Program-made: the position numbers and the translations under genes
Notes under the pieces: model-generated
The model's input: the letters and a program-made list of their open reading frames with translations, nothing else
Database searches by the model: none
Told to the model about the DNA's origin: nothing
DNA from: Faecalibacterium prausnitzii
Lineage (GTDB): Bacteria; Bacillota; Clostridia; Oscillospirales; Ruminococcaceae
Reading direction: 5' to 3'
DNA: 64,000 bases
Assembly (NCBI GenBank): GCA_004558805.1
Contig: SFDE01000015.1
Location: forward strand, 6,127-70,126
Shown here: piece by piece, positions 16,544 to 25,569 of the stretch
Layout: the number at the start of each line of letters is the position of its first letter
Numbering within the stretch: the first letter of the stretch is position 1

Positions 16544-18238
16544 TCACTCCTCGATGTAGCCGTACTGGAGGTACCAGTAGCCGTAGGGGCTGTGCCAGAT
16601 GCCCTTCAGAGAAGAGCTCTGCAGCCAGAAGTCGTTGTAGTAAGCAACGGGGATGCAGCCCATATCCTCCATCAGGATGTCCTCAGCCTTGTGCAGCTGT
16701 GCAAAGTGCTCGGCGGTATCAGCGACCTTGGAAGCCTCAACAGCAGCATCAAAATCAGCGCTGGAGTACTTACCATCGTTGTTGCCGTTGCCGGTGCAGA
16801 ACAGCTCGACCATGTTGGAAGGATCGTTGTAGTCCATGACCCAGCCGTTACGGGCAACATCGTACTCGCCTGCACGACGAGCGGGGGTGAAGGAGGACCA
16901 CTCCATCTTGTTGATGGTCAGGGTGATGCCCAGATCGCCCCAAGTCTGCTGCAGGTACTCTGCCAGAGGCACATGGTAGCCGGCATCGTTGGTGCTGTAC
17001 TCGATGGTGGGGTAGCCCTCGCCATTGGGGTAGCCAGCCTCTTCCAGCAGCTTCTTAGCCTCGGCCATATTTGCCTCGTAGTCATCAGCAATGTAGGGAG
17101 AGCCGCCGTTTGCGTTGTCGTAGAAGTAGCCCTGCTCGTCCACGATGCCGGGGCCGACCATATTGGAAGCAGCGGAGTAGGTGCCCTGCATGATGGTGTT
17201 TGCCACGTAGTCGCGGTCGATAGCCAGAGCCAGAGCCTTGCGGACCTTGGCATCCTTGAAGGCATCGCGCTGCAGATTCATGCTGACGTAATAGGTGCCC
17301 AGAATGGTGTCAACATAGAAGTCGCCGCCGTCCTCTGCCTTGGTCAGGCTGGGGATCTCGTCGGTGGGCACGTCCTTGATCAGGACAGCCTCGCCGCTGT
17401 TGTAAGCAGCGAAGGCAGCGGAAGAGTCCTCCAGCAACAGCAGGGTGATGCTGTCAGAAACGATCTTGGAGTTATCCCAGCCGCCAACATAGTTGGGGTT
17501 CTTGGTCAGGACGATACGCTCGGAGGGGGTCCACTCGGTGATCATGTAGGGACCGTTGGAGACGAAGGTCTCAGCGGAGGTGCACCATGCATCGCCGTTT
17601 GCCTCAACGGTAGCCTGCTGCACAGGGCTCATGGATGCAAAAGCAGCCATCTTGTCGAAGTAGGAGCAGGGGTAGGACAGCACGACGGTCAGGGTCTTGC
17701 CATCGTCGCTTGCCTTGACGTTCAGAGCATCGGTATCACCGGCCTGTGCTGCGTCAAAACCATCGATCATGCCCAGGCAGGTCGATGCATAAGGAGCAGC
17801 GGTAGCAGGATCAGCCATACGCTTAAAGCTGTACTCAAAGTCCTTAGCGGTCAAGTCGGTGCCATCGCTCCACTTCAGACCGTCACGCATGGTGAAGGTC
17901 CAGGTCAGACCGTCCTCACTGGTAGTCCAGCTCTCAGCCTGACCGCCAATAACTTCGTTGTTCTCGTTGATGATCAGCAGGGGCTCGAAGATGGTGATGA
18001 TGGTGTTGGCGCCATCAATAGCACTGTTCAAAGAGGGATCCAGAGTCTCGGGGTTGGGGCCGTACTGGACGGTGAAGCCAGCGGTGTTGACACTGCCGGT
18101 AGAAGAGCCAGCAGCGGAAGAAGCAGTGCCGGAGGTTGCGGTAGAACCGGACTTGCTGCCGCCACAGGCTGCCAGACCCAGAGCAGCGGCACCCACGCCT
18201 GCAACCTTGAGGAAATTACGACGAGAAATGCGTTTCAT
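16544..18238 (-). CDS. oppA: Peptide ABC transporter substrate-binding lipoprotein (OppA/DppA type)
   Basis: 564 residues. The N-terminus RRNFLKVAGVGAAALGLAAC combines a twin-arginine-like motif with a lipobox (LAAC), so export by Tat and lipid anchoring are both suggested; this is unusual for the family, which mostly uses Sec. A Ser/Thr/Gly linker follows, then the SBP family 5 domain (NPETLDPSLNSAIDG; WTTSEDGLTWTFTMRDGLKWSDG; FKDAKVRKALALAIDRDYV). It captures oligopeptides and delivers them to OppBCDF encoded just upstream. It has its own strong promoter in the 215-base gap behind oppF, which fits the high amount of binding protein usually needed. Confidence 0.93.
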   Translation of the reverse strand: MKRISRRNFLKVAGVGAAALGLAACGGSKSGSTATSGTASSAAGSSTGSVNTAGFTVQYGPNPETLDPSLNSAIDGANTIITIFEPLLIINENNEVIGGQAESWTTSEDGLTWTFTMRDGLKWSDGTDLTAKDFEYSFKRMADPATAAPYASTCLGMIDGFDAAQAGDTDALNVKASDDGKTLTVVLSYPCSYFDKMAAFASMSPVQQATVEANGDAWCTSAETFVSNGPYMITEWTPSERIVLTKNPNYVGGWDNSKIVSDSITLLLLEDSSAAFAAYNSGEAVLIKDVPTDEIPSLTKAEDGGDFYVDTILGTYYVSMNLQRDAFKDAKVRKALALAIDRDYVANTIMQGTYSAASNMVGPGIVDEQGYFYDNANGGSPYIADDYEANMAEAKKLLEEAGYPNGEGYPTIEYSTNDAGYHVPLAEYLQQTWGDLGITLTINKMEWSSFTPARRAGEYDVARNGWVMDYNDPSNMVELFCTGNGNNDGKYSSADFDAAVEASKVADTAEHFAQLHKAEDILMEDMGCIPVAYYNDFWLQSSSLKGIWHSPYGYWYLQYGYIEE

Positions 18239-18338
18239 AATAATATCCTTCCCTTATATCAAATTTTGAGTGTGCCAGGTTCCCCCAGCCGCCTCTATAT
18301 TCGATCCGGTGCAAATGTACGCCGGAGGAACACGAATG

Positions 18339-18367
18339 ATTATAATACGTTTCCATGCCGATGACAA
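18339..18367 (-). promoter_or_regulatory. Promoter of the oppA-like gene
   Basis: Minus strand TTGTCA (18362-18367), 17-base spacer, TATAAT (18339-18344). Confidence 0.85.
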
Positions 18368-18442
18368 GTCACAAAACAGGACTGTAACCATTTTGTGACA
18401 ACATTTCAGTGGTAAGGTGAAAGCCTTTCATCTTTTATTAAA

Positions 18443-18462
18443 GTGAAGTGTTATTACTTCAC
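18443..18462 (-). terminator. Weak hairpin across the oppF stop codon
   Basis: On the minus strand GTGAAGT pairs with ACTTCAC and the stop codon lies in the loop region; TTTAATAAAA follows. Partial termination here would uncouple oppA from oppBCDF. Confidence 0.45.
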
Positions 18463-19449
18463 CCGGTCCAGATGATGGCAGGCTGCCCAGTGACCGGAGG
18501 AGACCTCCTTGAACTCGGGCACCTCGTTGGCGCACTGCTCATCTGCATAGGGGCAACGGGTGCGGAAACGGCAGCCAGAGGGGGGGTTCAGGGGGCTGGG
18601 CACGTCGCCCTGCAGCACGATGCGCTTGGACTGACGGGCGGTGATGGGGTCTGCCACCGGGATGGCAGAGATCAGGCTCCGGGTGTAGGGGTGGATGCTG
18701 TGGGCGATCAGCTCGTAGCTGTCGGCCAGCTCCACCAGCTTGCCCAGGTACATGACGCCGATGCGGTTGGAAATGTGCTTCACAACGCTCAGGTCATGGG
18801 CGATGAACAGGTAGGTCAGACCCATCTCCTGCTGCAGGTCCTCAAACATGTTGACCACCTGTGCCTGAATGGACACGTCCAGTGCAGACACCGGCTCGTC
18901 ACAGACGATGAACTCGGGGTTCACGGCAAGTGCACGGGCAATGCCCACGCGCTGACGCTGACCGCCGGAGAACTCGTGGCAGTAACGGTTGGCGTGCTCG
19001 CTGTTCAGACCCACACGCTCCAGCAGAGCGATGATCTTGTCGTGGCGATCCTTTTCGTTCTCGGCAAGGTGATGGATGTCGATACCCTCGCCCACGATAT
19101 CACCGATGGTCATGCGGGGATCCAGACTTGCGTAGGGATCCTGGAACACGATCTGCATACGACGACGGTAGGGCAGCATATCCACAGCGATCTTGTTTTC
19201 TTTATCGAACAGCAGGTTGCCGTCGTAGTAGATCTTGCCGCCGGTGGGCTCGTAAAGCCGCAGCAGGGTACGACCGGTGGTGGTCTTGCCACAGCCGGAC
19301 TCGCCTACCAGACCCAGGGTCTCACCCTTGCGGATGGCAAAGCTCACATCGTCCACAGCCTGAACGTACTTGCGGTTCTTGCCCACGCCGCCGGCGGGGA
19401 AATACTGCTGCAGGTGCTGGACTTCGACCAGCGTCTTGTTTTCACTCAT
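18454..19449 (-). CDS. oppF: Oligopeptide ABC transporter ATPase (OppF type)
   Basis: 331 residues, normal size. Walker A GESGCGKTT, signature SGGQRQR, Walker B FIVCDEPVSALD, and the C-terminal oligopeptide-transporter cysteine region (CRFRTRCPYADEQC) that binds a 4Fe-4S cluster in Opp/Dpp ATPases. It pairs with OppD to power import. The start overlaps the oppD stop by four bases (ATGA), indicating translational coupling. Confidence 0.95.
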   Translation of the reverse strand: MSENKTLVEVQHLQQYFPAGGVGKNRKYVQAVDDVSFAIRKGETLGLVGESGCGKTTTGRTLLRLYEPTGGKIYYDGNLLFDKENKIAVDMLPYRRRMQIVFQDPYASLDPRMTIGDIVGEGIDIHHLAENEKDRHDKIIALLERVGLNSEHANRYCHEFSGGQRQRVGIARALAVNPEFIVCDEPVSALDVSIQAQVVNMFEDLQQEMGLTYLFIAHDLSVVKHISNRIGVMYLGKLVELADSYELIAHSIHPYTRSLISAIPVADPITARQSKRIVLQGDVPSPLNPPSGCRFRTRCPYADEQCANEVPEFKEVSSGHWAACHHLDRVK

Positions 19450-20447
19450 TCTGCCTTTTCCCCTTTCTCGAATTCAGCCTTCTGCTGCAGCCAGCAGTAG
19501 GTATAATGGGTATCGCTCAGCTCGGTGCGCGGGGGCATCTTGCTCAGACAGATCTTCATGCAGTTCTTGCAGCGGGGTGCAAAGGGGCAGCCAGCCGGAG
19601 GATTCAGCAGGTCCACAGGGGTGCCCTCAATGGGAACCAGACGCTCGTGCTCGGTGGTGTTCAGCTTGGGGATGGAGTTGATCAGACCCTTGGTGTACTC
19701 GTGACCCGGCTGGTAGAAGATCTCGTCGGTGGTGCCGTATTCCACGATGTGGCCGGCGTACATGACGGCGATCTTCTCGCACATGGAAGCAACCACGCCC
19801 AGATCGTGGGTGATCATAATGATGCTCATGCCCAGCTTCTTGCGCAGGTCCTGCATCAATTCCAGGATCTGTGCCTGAATGGTCACGTCCAGAGCGGTGG
19901 TGGGCTCGTCTGCGATCAGCAGCTTGGGCTCACATGCCAGCGCAATGGCGATCATGACACGCTGACGCATACCGCCGGACAGCTCGTGGGGGTACTGCTT
20001 CAGACGCTTTTCGGGCTCGTTGATGCCCACCAGCTCCAGCAGCTCCTTGGCACGTGCCCACGCATCGGTCTTGTTCTTATCGGTGTGCAGGCGGATGACC
20101 TCCACGATCTGGTTGCCGATGGTGTACACCGGGTTCAGGCTGGTCATGGGGTCCTGGAAGATGATGGAGACCTCGCTGCCGCGGATCTTGCGGAAGTCCT
20201 TCTCCTTCATGTTCTCGATCTCGTGACCATTGAACCACACATTACCGCCCACCAGCTTGCCGGGGTAAGCGGTCAGACCCATAACAGAGTAGGCAGTGAC
20301 CGACTTACCGGAGCCGGACTCACCCACAATGCCCAGAACATCGCCCTGATTCATGGTAAAGGAAACGCCGTTCAGTGCCTTTACTTCGCCCGCAGGGGTG
20401 AAGAAAGAAAGGCGCTCTTCTTTGATATCAAGAATTTTTTCGCTCAT
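19446..20447 (-). CDS. oppD: Oligopeptide ABC transporter ATPase (OppD type)
   Basis: 333 residues. Walker A GESGSGKSVT, signature LSGGMRQR, Walker B LLIADEPTTALD, and the C-terminal cysteine motif (CPFAPRCKNCMKIC). Second nucleotide-binding subunit of the same importer; 14 bases after oppC and overlapping oppF. Confidence 0.95.
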   Translation of the reverse strand: MSEKILDIKEERLSFFTPAGEVKALNGVSFTMNQGDVLGIVGESGSGKSVTAYSVMGLTAYPGKLVGGNVWFNGHEIENMKEKDFRKIRGSEVSIIFQDPMTSLNPVYTIGNQIVEVIRLHTDKNKTDAWARAKELLELVGINEPEKRLKQYPHELSGGMRQRVMIAIALACEPKLLIADEPTTALDVTIQAQILELMQDLRKKLGMSIIMITHDLGVVASMCEKIAVMYAGHIVEYGTTDEIFYQPGHEYTKGLINSIPKLNTTEHERLVPIEGTPVDLLNPPAGCPFAPRCKNCMKICLSKMPPRTELSDTHYTYCWLQQKAEFEKGEKAE

Positions 20448-20461
20448 CTTCGTTCACCTCA

Positions 20462-21511
20462 TCAATTCTTCAGTTTGGGGTCAAAAGCATCGCGGAGACC
20501 GTCACCAAACAGGTTGAACACCAGGATCATCACGCTGATCATCAGTGCGGGAGCGATCAGCAGGTGGGGATAGGTATTCATGCCCTTGACGGCGTCGGTA
20601 GCCAGAGAACCCAGAGAGGGCAGCGGTGCTGCAACACCCAGACCGATGAAGCTCAGGTAGCTCTCGGTAAAGATGGAGGCAGGGATCTGCAGGGTGGTGG
20701 TAACGATCAGGGTACCGATGCAGTTGGTCAGCAGATGCTTCTTGATGATACGACCGCTGGATGCGCCCAGAGCGCGTGCTGCGGTGACGTACTCGCTCTC
20801 TTTCAGGATCAGGATCTGGCTGCGGACGATACGCGCCATGCCTACCCAGTACAGCAGAGCAAAGATGATAAAGATGGAGATCATGTTGGGTCCCAGCGTC
20901 TGCATCCACTTGAAGCCGGGCTGGGCAGACAGCTTGTCCAGCGGGTCCTTCAGTGCCATGCCCAGCAGGATGATCAGCAGGATGTCCGGGATGGTATACA
21001 GAATATCGGTGATACGCATCATGATGTTGTCCACCCAGCCGCCAGCAAAGGCGGAGATGGCACCATAGGTAGCGCCGATGATCAGCACCAGCACAGAAGC
21101 GATAAGACCGACAGACAGACTGACACGGGTGCCCATCATGATACGCACCGCAAAGTCACGACCCATACGGTCGGTGCCCAGGATGTGAGGGAACACCTTT
21201 TCGCCGGCGTCGATCCGTGCCTGCTCGGAAGCAGAGTACTCGAAAGGCTTCAGGTTGTTGCTGCCCTTCATCTGCTCGGAATAGCTGTAAGGCCAGACGG
21301 CGGGCAGCAGGTAGGCAAAGATGGCAATGGCAACGATGAACACAAAGCTGACCATAGCGATCTTGTTCTTCTTCAGGCGGCGCAGACCGTCCTTCCAGAA
21401 GTTGACGCTCTCCCGCATGACCACCAGACTCTGCTTTTCTTCATTGCTGGCGGGCAGAAAGTCTTCGGCGTTCAGCTGCATGCTGAGCGGATTCTTTTTG
21501 ATATTTTCCAT
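20462..21511 (-). CDS. oppC: Oligopeptide ABC transporter permease (OppC type)
   Basis: 349 residues. A cytoplasmic N-terminal tail, then FWKDGLRRLKKNKIAMVSFVFIVAIAIFAYLL (the OppC N-terminal membrane domain) and a five-helix permease domain with the EAA-type loop ESEYVTAARALGASSGRIIKKHLL. It forms the membrane channel with OppB. It lies 18 bases downstream of oppB. Confidence 0.94.
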   Translation of the reverse strand: MENIKKNPLSMQLNAEDFLPASNEEKQSLVVMRESVNFWKDGLRRLKKNKIAMVSFVFIVAIAIFAYLLPAVWPYSYSEQMKGSNNLKPFEYSASEQARIDAGEKVFPHILGTDRMGRDFAVRIMMGTRVSLSVGLIASVLVLIIGATYGAISAFAGGWVDNIMMRITDILYTIPDILLIILLGMALKDPLDKLSAQPGFKWMQTLGPNMISIFIIFALLYWVGMARIVRSQILILKESEYVTAARALGASSGRIIKKHLLTNCIGTLIVTTTLQIPASIFTESYLSFIGLGVAAPLPSLGSLATDAVKGMNTYPHLLIAPALMISVMILVFNLFGDGLRDAFDPKLKN

Positions 21512-21529
21512 GAAAATCGCTCCTCTCTC

Positions 21530-22447
21530 TTACTGCAGCTTGATGCGGGGATCGATGATCTTGTACAGGATATCAACGATCACGTTTGCAATGATGACCA
21601 TGCTGGACAGCAGGATGGTGGTGCCCATGATCATGGTGTAGTCACGGTTGGTGATGGCGGAAACAAAGTCACGACCCAGACCGGGCACGGAGAAGATCTT
21701 TTCCACCACGAAGGAACCGGTCATCAGGCTTGCCAGCATGGGTCCCACGTAGGTGATGACCGGCAGGATGGCGTTGCGCAGAGCGTGCTTGAACAGGATC
21801 ATGAACTGGGACACGCCCTTGGCACGGGCGGTGCGCATGTAGTCCTGACCCATAACATCCAGCAGGCTGGAACGCATCAGACGGGTGATATATGCAGAAG
21901 GGTAGATCGCCAGTGCGGTCACCGGCATGATATAGGAAGCCGCACTGTTCAGACCCACCGTAGGCAGGATCTTCAGGTTCATGCCGAACTGATACAGCAA
22001 CAGCACACTGGAGATAAAGCTGGGGATTGCAATGCCGCAGGTAGCGAACACGATGATCAGGTTATCCAGCCACTTACCCCGGTTGTATGCAGAGATACAA
22101 CCCAGAGGGATGCCCACGCACAGAGCCACCAGAACTGCGACGCCAGCCAGACGGCAGGACACCGGCAGCTTGCTTGCGATGATCTGGTTGACGGTACGAC
22201 CCCGCTGACGCAGGCTCAGACCCAGATCGCCGTGTAACAGGCTCTTCATGTAGTTGACGTACTGCACACTCAGAGGCTTGTCCAGACCATACTTTTCTGC
22301 CAGTGCCTGCTGTGCCGCAGCGCTGATCGACTTTTCTGCCACGAACGGACCGCCGGGGACCAGATTCATGACAAAAAAGGTAACAGTTGCCACAATAAAG
22401 ATACTGAAAATACCCATTGCGACGCGCTTGATGATGTACTTTGCCAT
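21530..22447 (-). CDS. oppB: Oligopeptide ABC transporter permease (OppB type)
   Basis: 305 residues, six hydrophobic segments; N-terminal MAKYIIKRVAMGIFSIFIVATVTFFVMNLVPGGP and the EAA loop QDYMRTARAKGVSQFMILFKHALRNAILP are diagnostic. First gene of the operon oppBCDF. The ribosome site is weak (GGAG about 17 bases upstream of the ATG). A 190-base leader with two hairpins precedes it. Confidence 0.94.
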   Translation of the reverse strand: MAKYIIKRVAMGIFSIFIVATVTFFVMNLVPGGPFVAEKSISAAAQQALAEKYGLDKPLSVQYVNYMKSLLHGDLGLSLRQRGRTVNQIIASKLPVSCRLAGVAVLVALCVGIPLGCISAYNRGKWLDNLIIVFATCGIAIPSFISSVLLLYQFGMNLKILPTVGLNSAASYIMPVTALAIYPSAYITRLMRSSLLDVMGQDYMRTARAKGVSQFMILFKHALRNAILPVITYVGPMLASLMTGSFVVEKIFSVPGLGRDFVSAITNRDYTMIMGTTILLSSMVIIANVIVDILYKIIDPRIKLQ

Positions 22448-22546
22448 CGTTTTACTGCCACTCCATTCCTATCAATAGAAGTCTTTTTTCATGTTCCCGA
22501 TCTTGAGCCACGACCCTCCGCATCCGCATCTCACACTTTGCAGACG

Positions 22547-22620
22547 TCTGTCCTTGGCACGCGGACAGATTGAGTCAATAATAAAACGATGGTATCTTGC
22601 GGCTGCATAAACACCATCGT
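22547..22620 (-). promoter_or_regulatory. Leader hairpins of the opp operon, one terminator-like
   Basis: Inside the predicted transcript, ACGATGGT (22613-22620) pairs with ACCATCGT (22586-22593) and is followed by TTTTATTATT on the minus strand. A second hairpin, TCTGTCC/GGACAGA (22547-22569), lies closer to oppB. The first has the form of an attenuator. Confidence 0.5.
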
Positions 22621-22644
22621 CCATAACCGAGAAACACTTTTTTT

Positions 22645-22673
22645 ATTATAGTTTAAGGTGTGTATTTTGTCAA
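22645..22673 (-). promoter_or_regulatory. Exact-consensus promoter of the opp operon
   Basis: Minus strand TTGACA (22668-22673), 17-base spacer, TATAAT (22645-22650). Confidence 0.9.
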
Positions 22674-22775
22674 TTCAGTTGAAAAATATTCACTTTATGT
22701 AAGTAAAACACGAACAAAATCTGTCACATTTTTGTGGAATTGCACGAATAATTCATGCCATGCAACCACATGCAG

Positions 22776-24452
22776 TCATTCGTTTCCCCGGTTTATTCCG
22801 TAATATTGTTTCTTTTCCCGGTACATCTGTTCGTCTGCTTCCCGCAAAAGCTGTTCCAGGTCTGCTGCATACTGCCGCCAGACCGCTCCGATGGATGCAT
22901 CCACCCCGCATTGCTTCAGCTTCTGATGAAGCTGTTCTGTTTTTTGTACAAACGCCTGCTGTTCTGTATCCAGTACAAGGACAACAAACTCATCGCCCCC
23001 TACCCGATAGGCGTTTTCGCCGAACATTTCCTCCAGGACCCGTGCCGCCCGGATGATCAGCTCATCCCCCGCACGGTGTCCCTGACGGTCGTTGACCTTT
23101 TTCAGTCCGTTCAGGTCCACATACATGGCTCCCACCCACTCCGGGCTGACCTGCCGAGTCATTTCCAGCACCTCAATGTACCGGTTGCGGTTGTAAAGCC
23201 CTGTAAGAGTATCGTGGTAGCTGAGCCTGCGCAGATACTGCTGCTGTTTGCGGCGCTCCAGACTGTTGGTGACAAAGAACTGGATGGAGGCAAGGAGGGT
23301 GGCGTCCTCGTAATGACAGGTGGGGTTGTCCACCCCCAGAAAGCCGATGACCTCATCTTCCCGCAGCAGGGGCACCGCCAGCAGACGCCACACCTGCTGC
23401 TGCTTCAGCATCTCGTAGCTGGGGCGACCTTTTTCCTGTTCCAGATCCGGCATGTAGTAGACTCTTGCCTTGCGGAAGCTTTCCATCCACACTGCAATGA
23501 CCTCCAGCGGCACCTCCTGCAGATTATCCTTTTGGGCGCTGACTTCCCCGCCCCGGACCCACTCGTAGGTGTTCACCAGCACATTCCGGGCAAAGTCGAT
23601 CTCAAACAGATAGGTACGGTCTGCGCAGAAATAGCCGTTGACAGTCTCCAGCAGGTTTTTCAGCCCCTCATCCACCGTGTTGCCGGCAGAAAGCTTCTCC
23701 ACACAGCGATTCAGGATGGTGGCGATCTCCAGACGTTCCCGGATCTGGTTTTTGGTCCGTTCCGCCTGTGCCAGTTCCCGGTTCTGGGTGGTGGTGGCAA
23801 CCACGAACAGCAGGATCATCATAACTCCAATGGACAGATCTATAAGAGAGATCTCGCTGCCGATGATCTGGCTTGCAGATGCCGCCACCGGCAGGATCAC
23901 GCAGGCACAGATGACGATAAACCGTCCCCGGGTCAGGTTTTTCCGCCGGGAAAGAATAAAACAGAACTCCAGCATCATTCCCGCCGCCAGCAGCACCATT
24001 GCCACCGGAAAGGTGTCGCTGCGGTGGTAGATGTTCTGGTCGTCTATGTAGTAGAAGAGGTCGCTGAACTGAGCGATGATCACCAGCACTACGCCGCAGG
24101 TACAGATCCCCTCCACCATCCGGGCGCATAGGGGCACCTTTCCCGTTCCGGAGTCCAGAAGGTAGCAGCAGATATACCGATGGAACATCAGCAGCACCAG
24201 AAACAGCCCCGCATACACAATAAAATTAGTAATGTACATCACATTCCGGCTTAAGACGCCCGGCGTTCCCTGGGTATACCAGCCCAGACCATCGCTGAGC
24301 AGCAGCACCCCTGCCGCAAGCTGGGCGCACATGAGCCATCGGCGCTTTGTGCGGTTGTATCCCTCGCCCAGCGAAAGACAGAATGCTGCCATAAGACAGA
24401 ACAACCCGCCCCACAAAAGCAGGGCAACATTGACGAACTGTCGGTTGATCAT
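22776..24452 (-). CDS. Membrane-bound GAF-GGDEF diguanylate cyclase
   Basis: 558 residues. About seven hydrophobic segments in the first ~215 residues form a membrane sensor; a short coiled stretch leads to a GAF-like domain (about 235-390, with VPLLREDEVIGFLGVDNP) and a C-terminal GGDEF domain (DTLTGLYNRNRYIE ... YVDLNGLKKVNDRQGHRAGDELI ... YRVGGDEFVVLV). The active-site GGDEF is intact, so synthesis of cyclic di-GMP from GTP is expected. No RxxD inhibitory site is seen five residues before it. GGGAGGA precedes the start. It stands alone; the signal sensed is unknown. Confidence 0.9.
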   Translation of the reverse strand: MINRQFVNVALLLWGGLFCLMAAFCLSLGEGYNRTKRRWLMCAQLAAGVLLLSDGLGWYTQGTPGVLSRNVMYITNFIVYAGLFLVLLMFHRYICCYLLDSGTGKVPLCARMVEGICTCGVVLVIIAQFSDLFYYIDDQNIYHRSDTFPVAMVLLAAGMMLEFCFILSRRKNLTRGRFIVICACVILPVAASASQIIGSEISLIDLSIGVMMILLFVVATTTQNRELAQAERTKNQIRERLEIATILNRCVEKLSAGNTVDEGLKNLLETVNGYFCADRTYLFEIDFARNVLVNTYEWVRGGEVSAQKDNLQEVPLEVIAVWMESFRKARVYYMPDLEQEKGRPSYEMLKQQQVWRLLAVPLLREDEVIGFLGVDNPTCHYEDATLLASIQFFVTNSLERRKQQQYLRRLSYHDTLTGLYNRNRYIEVLEMTRQVSPEWVGAMYVDLNGLKKVNDRQGHRAGDELIIRAARVLEEMFGENAYRVGGDEFVVLVLDTEQQAFVQKTEQLHQKLKQCGVDASIGAVWRQYAADLEQLLREADEQMYREKKQYYGINRGNE

Positions 24453-24571
24453 CCGTCATTCCTCCCTATTCCCTATATTCCCATATTCCCCGGAGCCTTT
24501 CCTGCCTTTCTGCAGGCGCTCCTTGTACACAGTATACCATAAGTCCGCCACACTGTGTTACACTTGTGCAA

Positions 24572-24613
24572 CAAAAAAGCGCCGTTTCCCGCCTTTTTGG
24601 CAAAAAACGACGC
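24572..24613 (-). terminator. Terminator of yebC
   Basis: Minus strand GCGTCGTTT pairs with AAACGGCGC and is followed by six T. Confidence 0.8.
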
Positions 24614-24653
24614 CCTTTCTTTTTATATGACCGGCTTACCGCCGCAGACCGCC

Positions 24654-25391
24654 TTATTCCGGCAGGTCCTCCTCGTTCTCCAGGCTGTGCCAGACGTTCT
24701 GCACGTCATCGTTGTCCTCCAGAGAATCCAGCAGCTTGCCCATGAGCTTGAGCTGATCGGGATCGGTGAGGCGGGTGGTGGTCATAGGCACCATGGCGAG
24801 GTCATCGGACAGGATCTCGTAGCCCTTCTCTTCCATTGCCTTCAGCACGGCAGAGTAGTTCTCGGGATCGGTGGTGATCTCTGCAGCCTCTTCGCCTGCA
24901 TCAAAGTCCTCAGCACCGGCATCCAGAGCATCCATCATTGCCTCATCGGCGTCCTTGTCTTCCAGAGAGATGTCGATGACGCCCTTCTGGTTGAACAGGA
25001 ATGCCACGCAGCCCATAGCGCCCAGATTGCCGCCGTTCTTGTCGAAGTAGTGGCGCAGGTCTGCAGCGGTACGGTTGCGGTTGTCGGTGAGGGTCTCCAC
25101 CATGACAGCAACGCCGCCGGGACCGTAGCCCTCGTAGGTAATCGCCTCAAACTCGGTCTTATCGCCGCCCTCAGCCTTCTTGATGATACGCTGGATGTTA
25201 TCGTTGGGCACGCTCATGCGCTTTGCCTTGGCGATCAGGTCAGCCAGCTTGCTGTTGGAAGCGGGGTTGGGACCGCCATCACGAACGGCAACGCTGATCT
25301 CGCGACCGATCTTGGTAAAGACCTTGGCGCGGGCGCCGTCAGTCTTTTCCTTCTTGCGCTTAATGTTGTTCCATTTGCTATGTCCGGACAT
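24654..25391 (-). CDS. yebC: YebC/PmpR (TACO1-family) regulator
   Basis: 245 residues, family length. MSGHSKWNNIKRKKEKTDGARAKVFTKIGREI and YEGYGPGGVAVMVETLTDNRNRTAADLRHYFDKNGGNLG are hallmark blocks. Members bind DNA as transcription regulators or act in translation of difficult motifs; which applies here cannot be read from sequence. The ATG at 25391 has AGGAGG eight bases upstream; upstream in-frame sequence is not supported. Single-gene unit. Confidence 0.95.
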   Translation of the reverse strand: MSGHSKWNNIKRKKEKTDGARAKVFTKIGREISVAVRDGGPNPASNSKLADLIAKAKRMSVPNDNIQRIIKKAEGGDKTEFEAITYEGYGPGGVAVMVETLTDNRNRTAADLRHYFDKNGGNLGAMGCVAFLFNQKGVIDISLEDKDADEAMMDALDAGAEDFDAGEEAAEITTDPENYSAVLKAMEEKGYEILSDDLAMVPMTTTRLTDPDQLKLMGKLLDSLEDNDDVQNVWHSLENEEDLPE

Positions 25392-25569
25392 GGAAAGAGC
25401 CTCCTGTATTTTATCGAATCTCCGCCTGCGGGCAGACGGGCTGTGGTCGCCCGCATGTGGCAGCACACAAAATCTAACTCTATCATTTTAACACAACCGC
25501 GGTGCCGGTTCAAGCCTTATCCGGGCAGTTTTCCGCCGGATACGAGGCAAAATCCCCGGTCGCAGCCTT

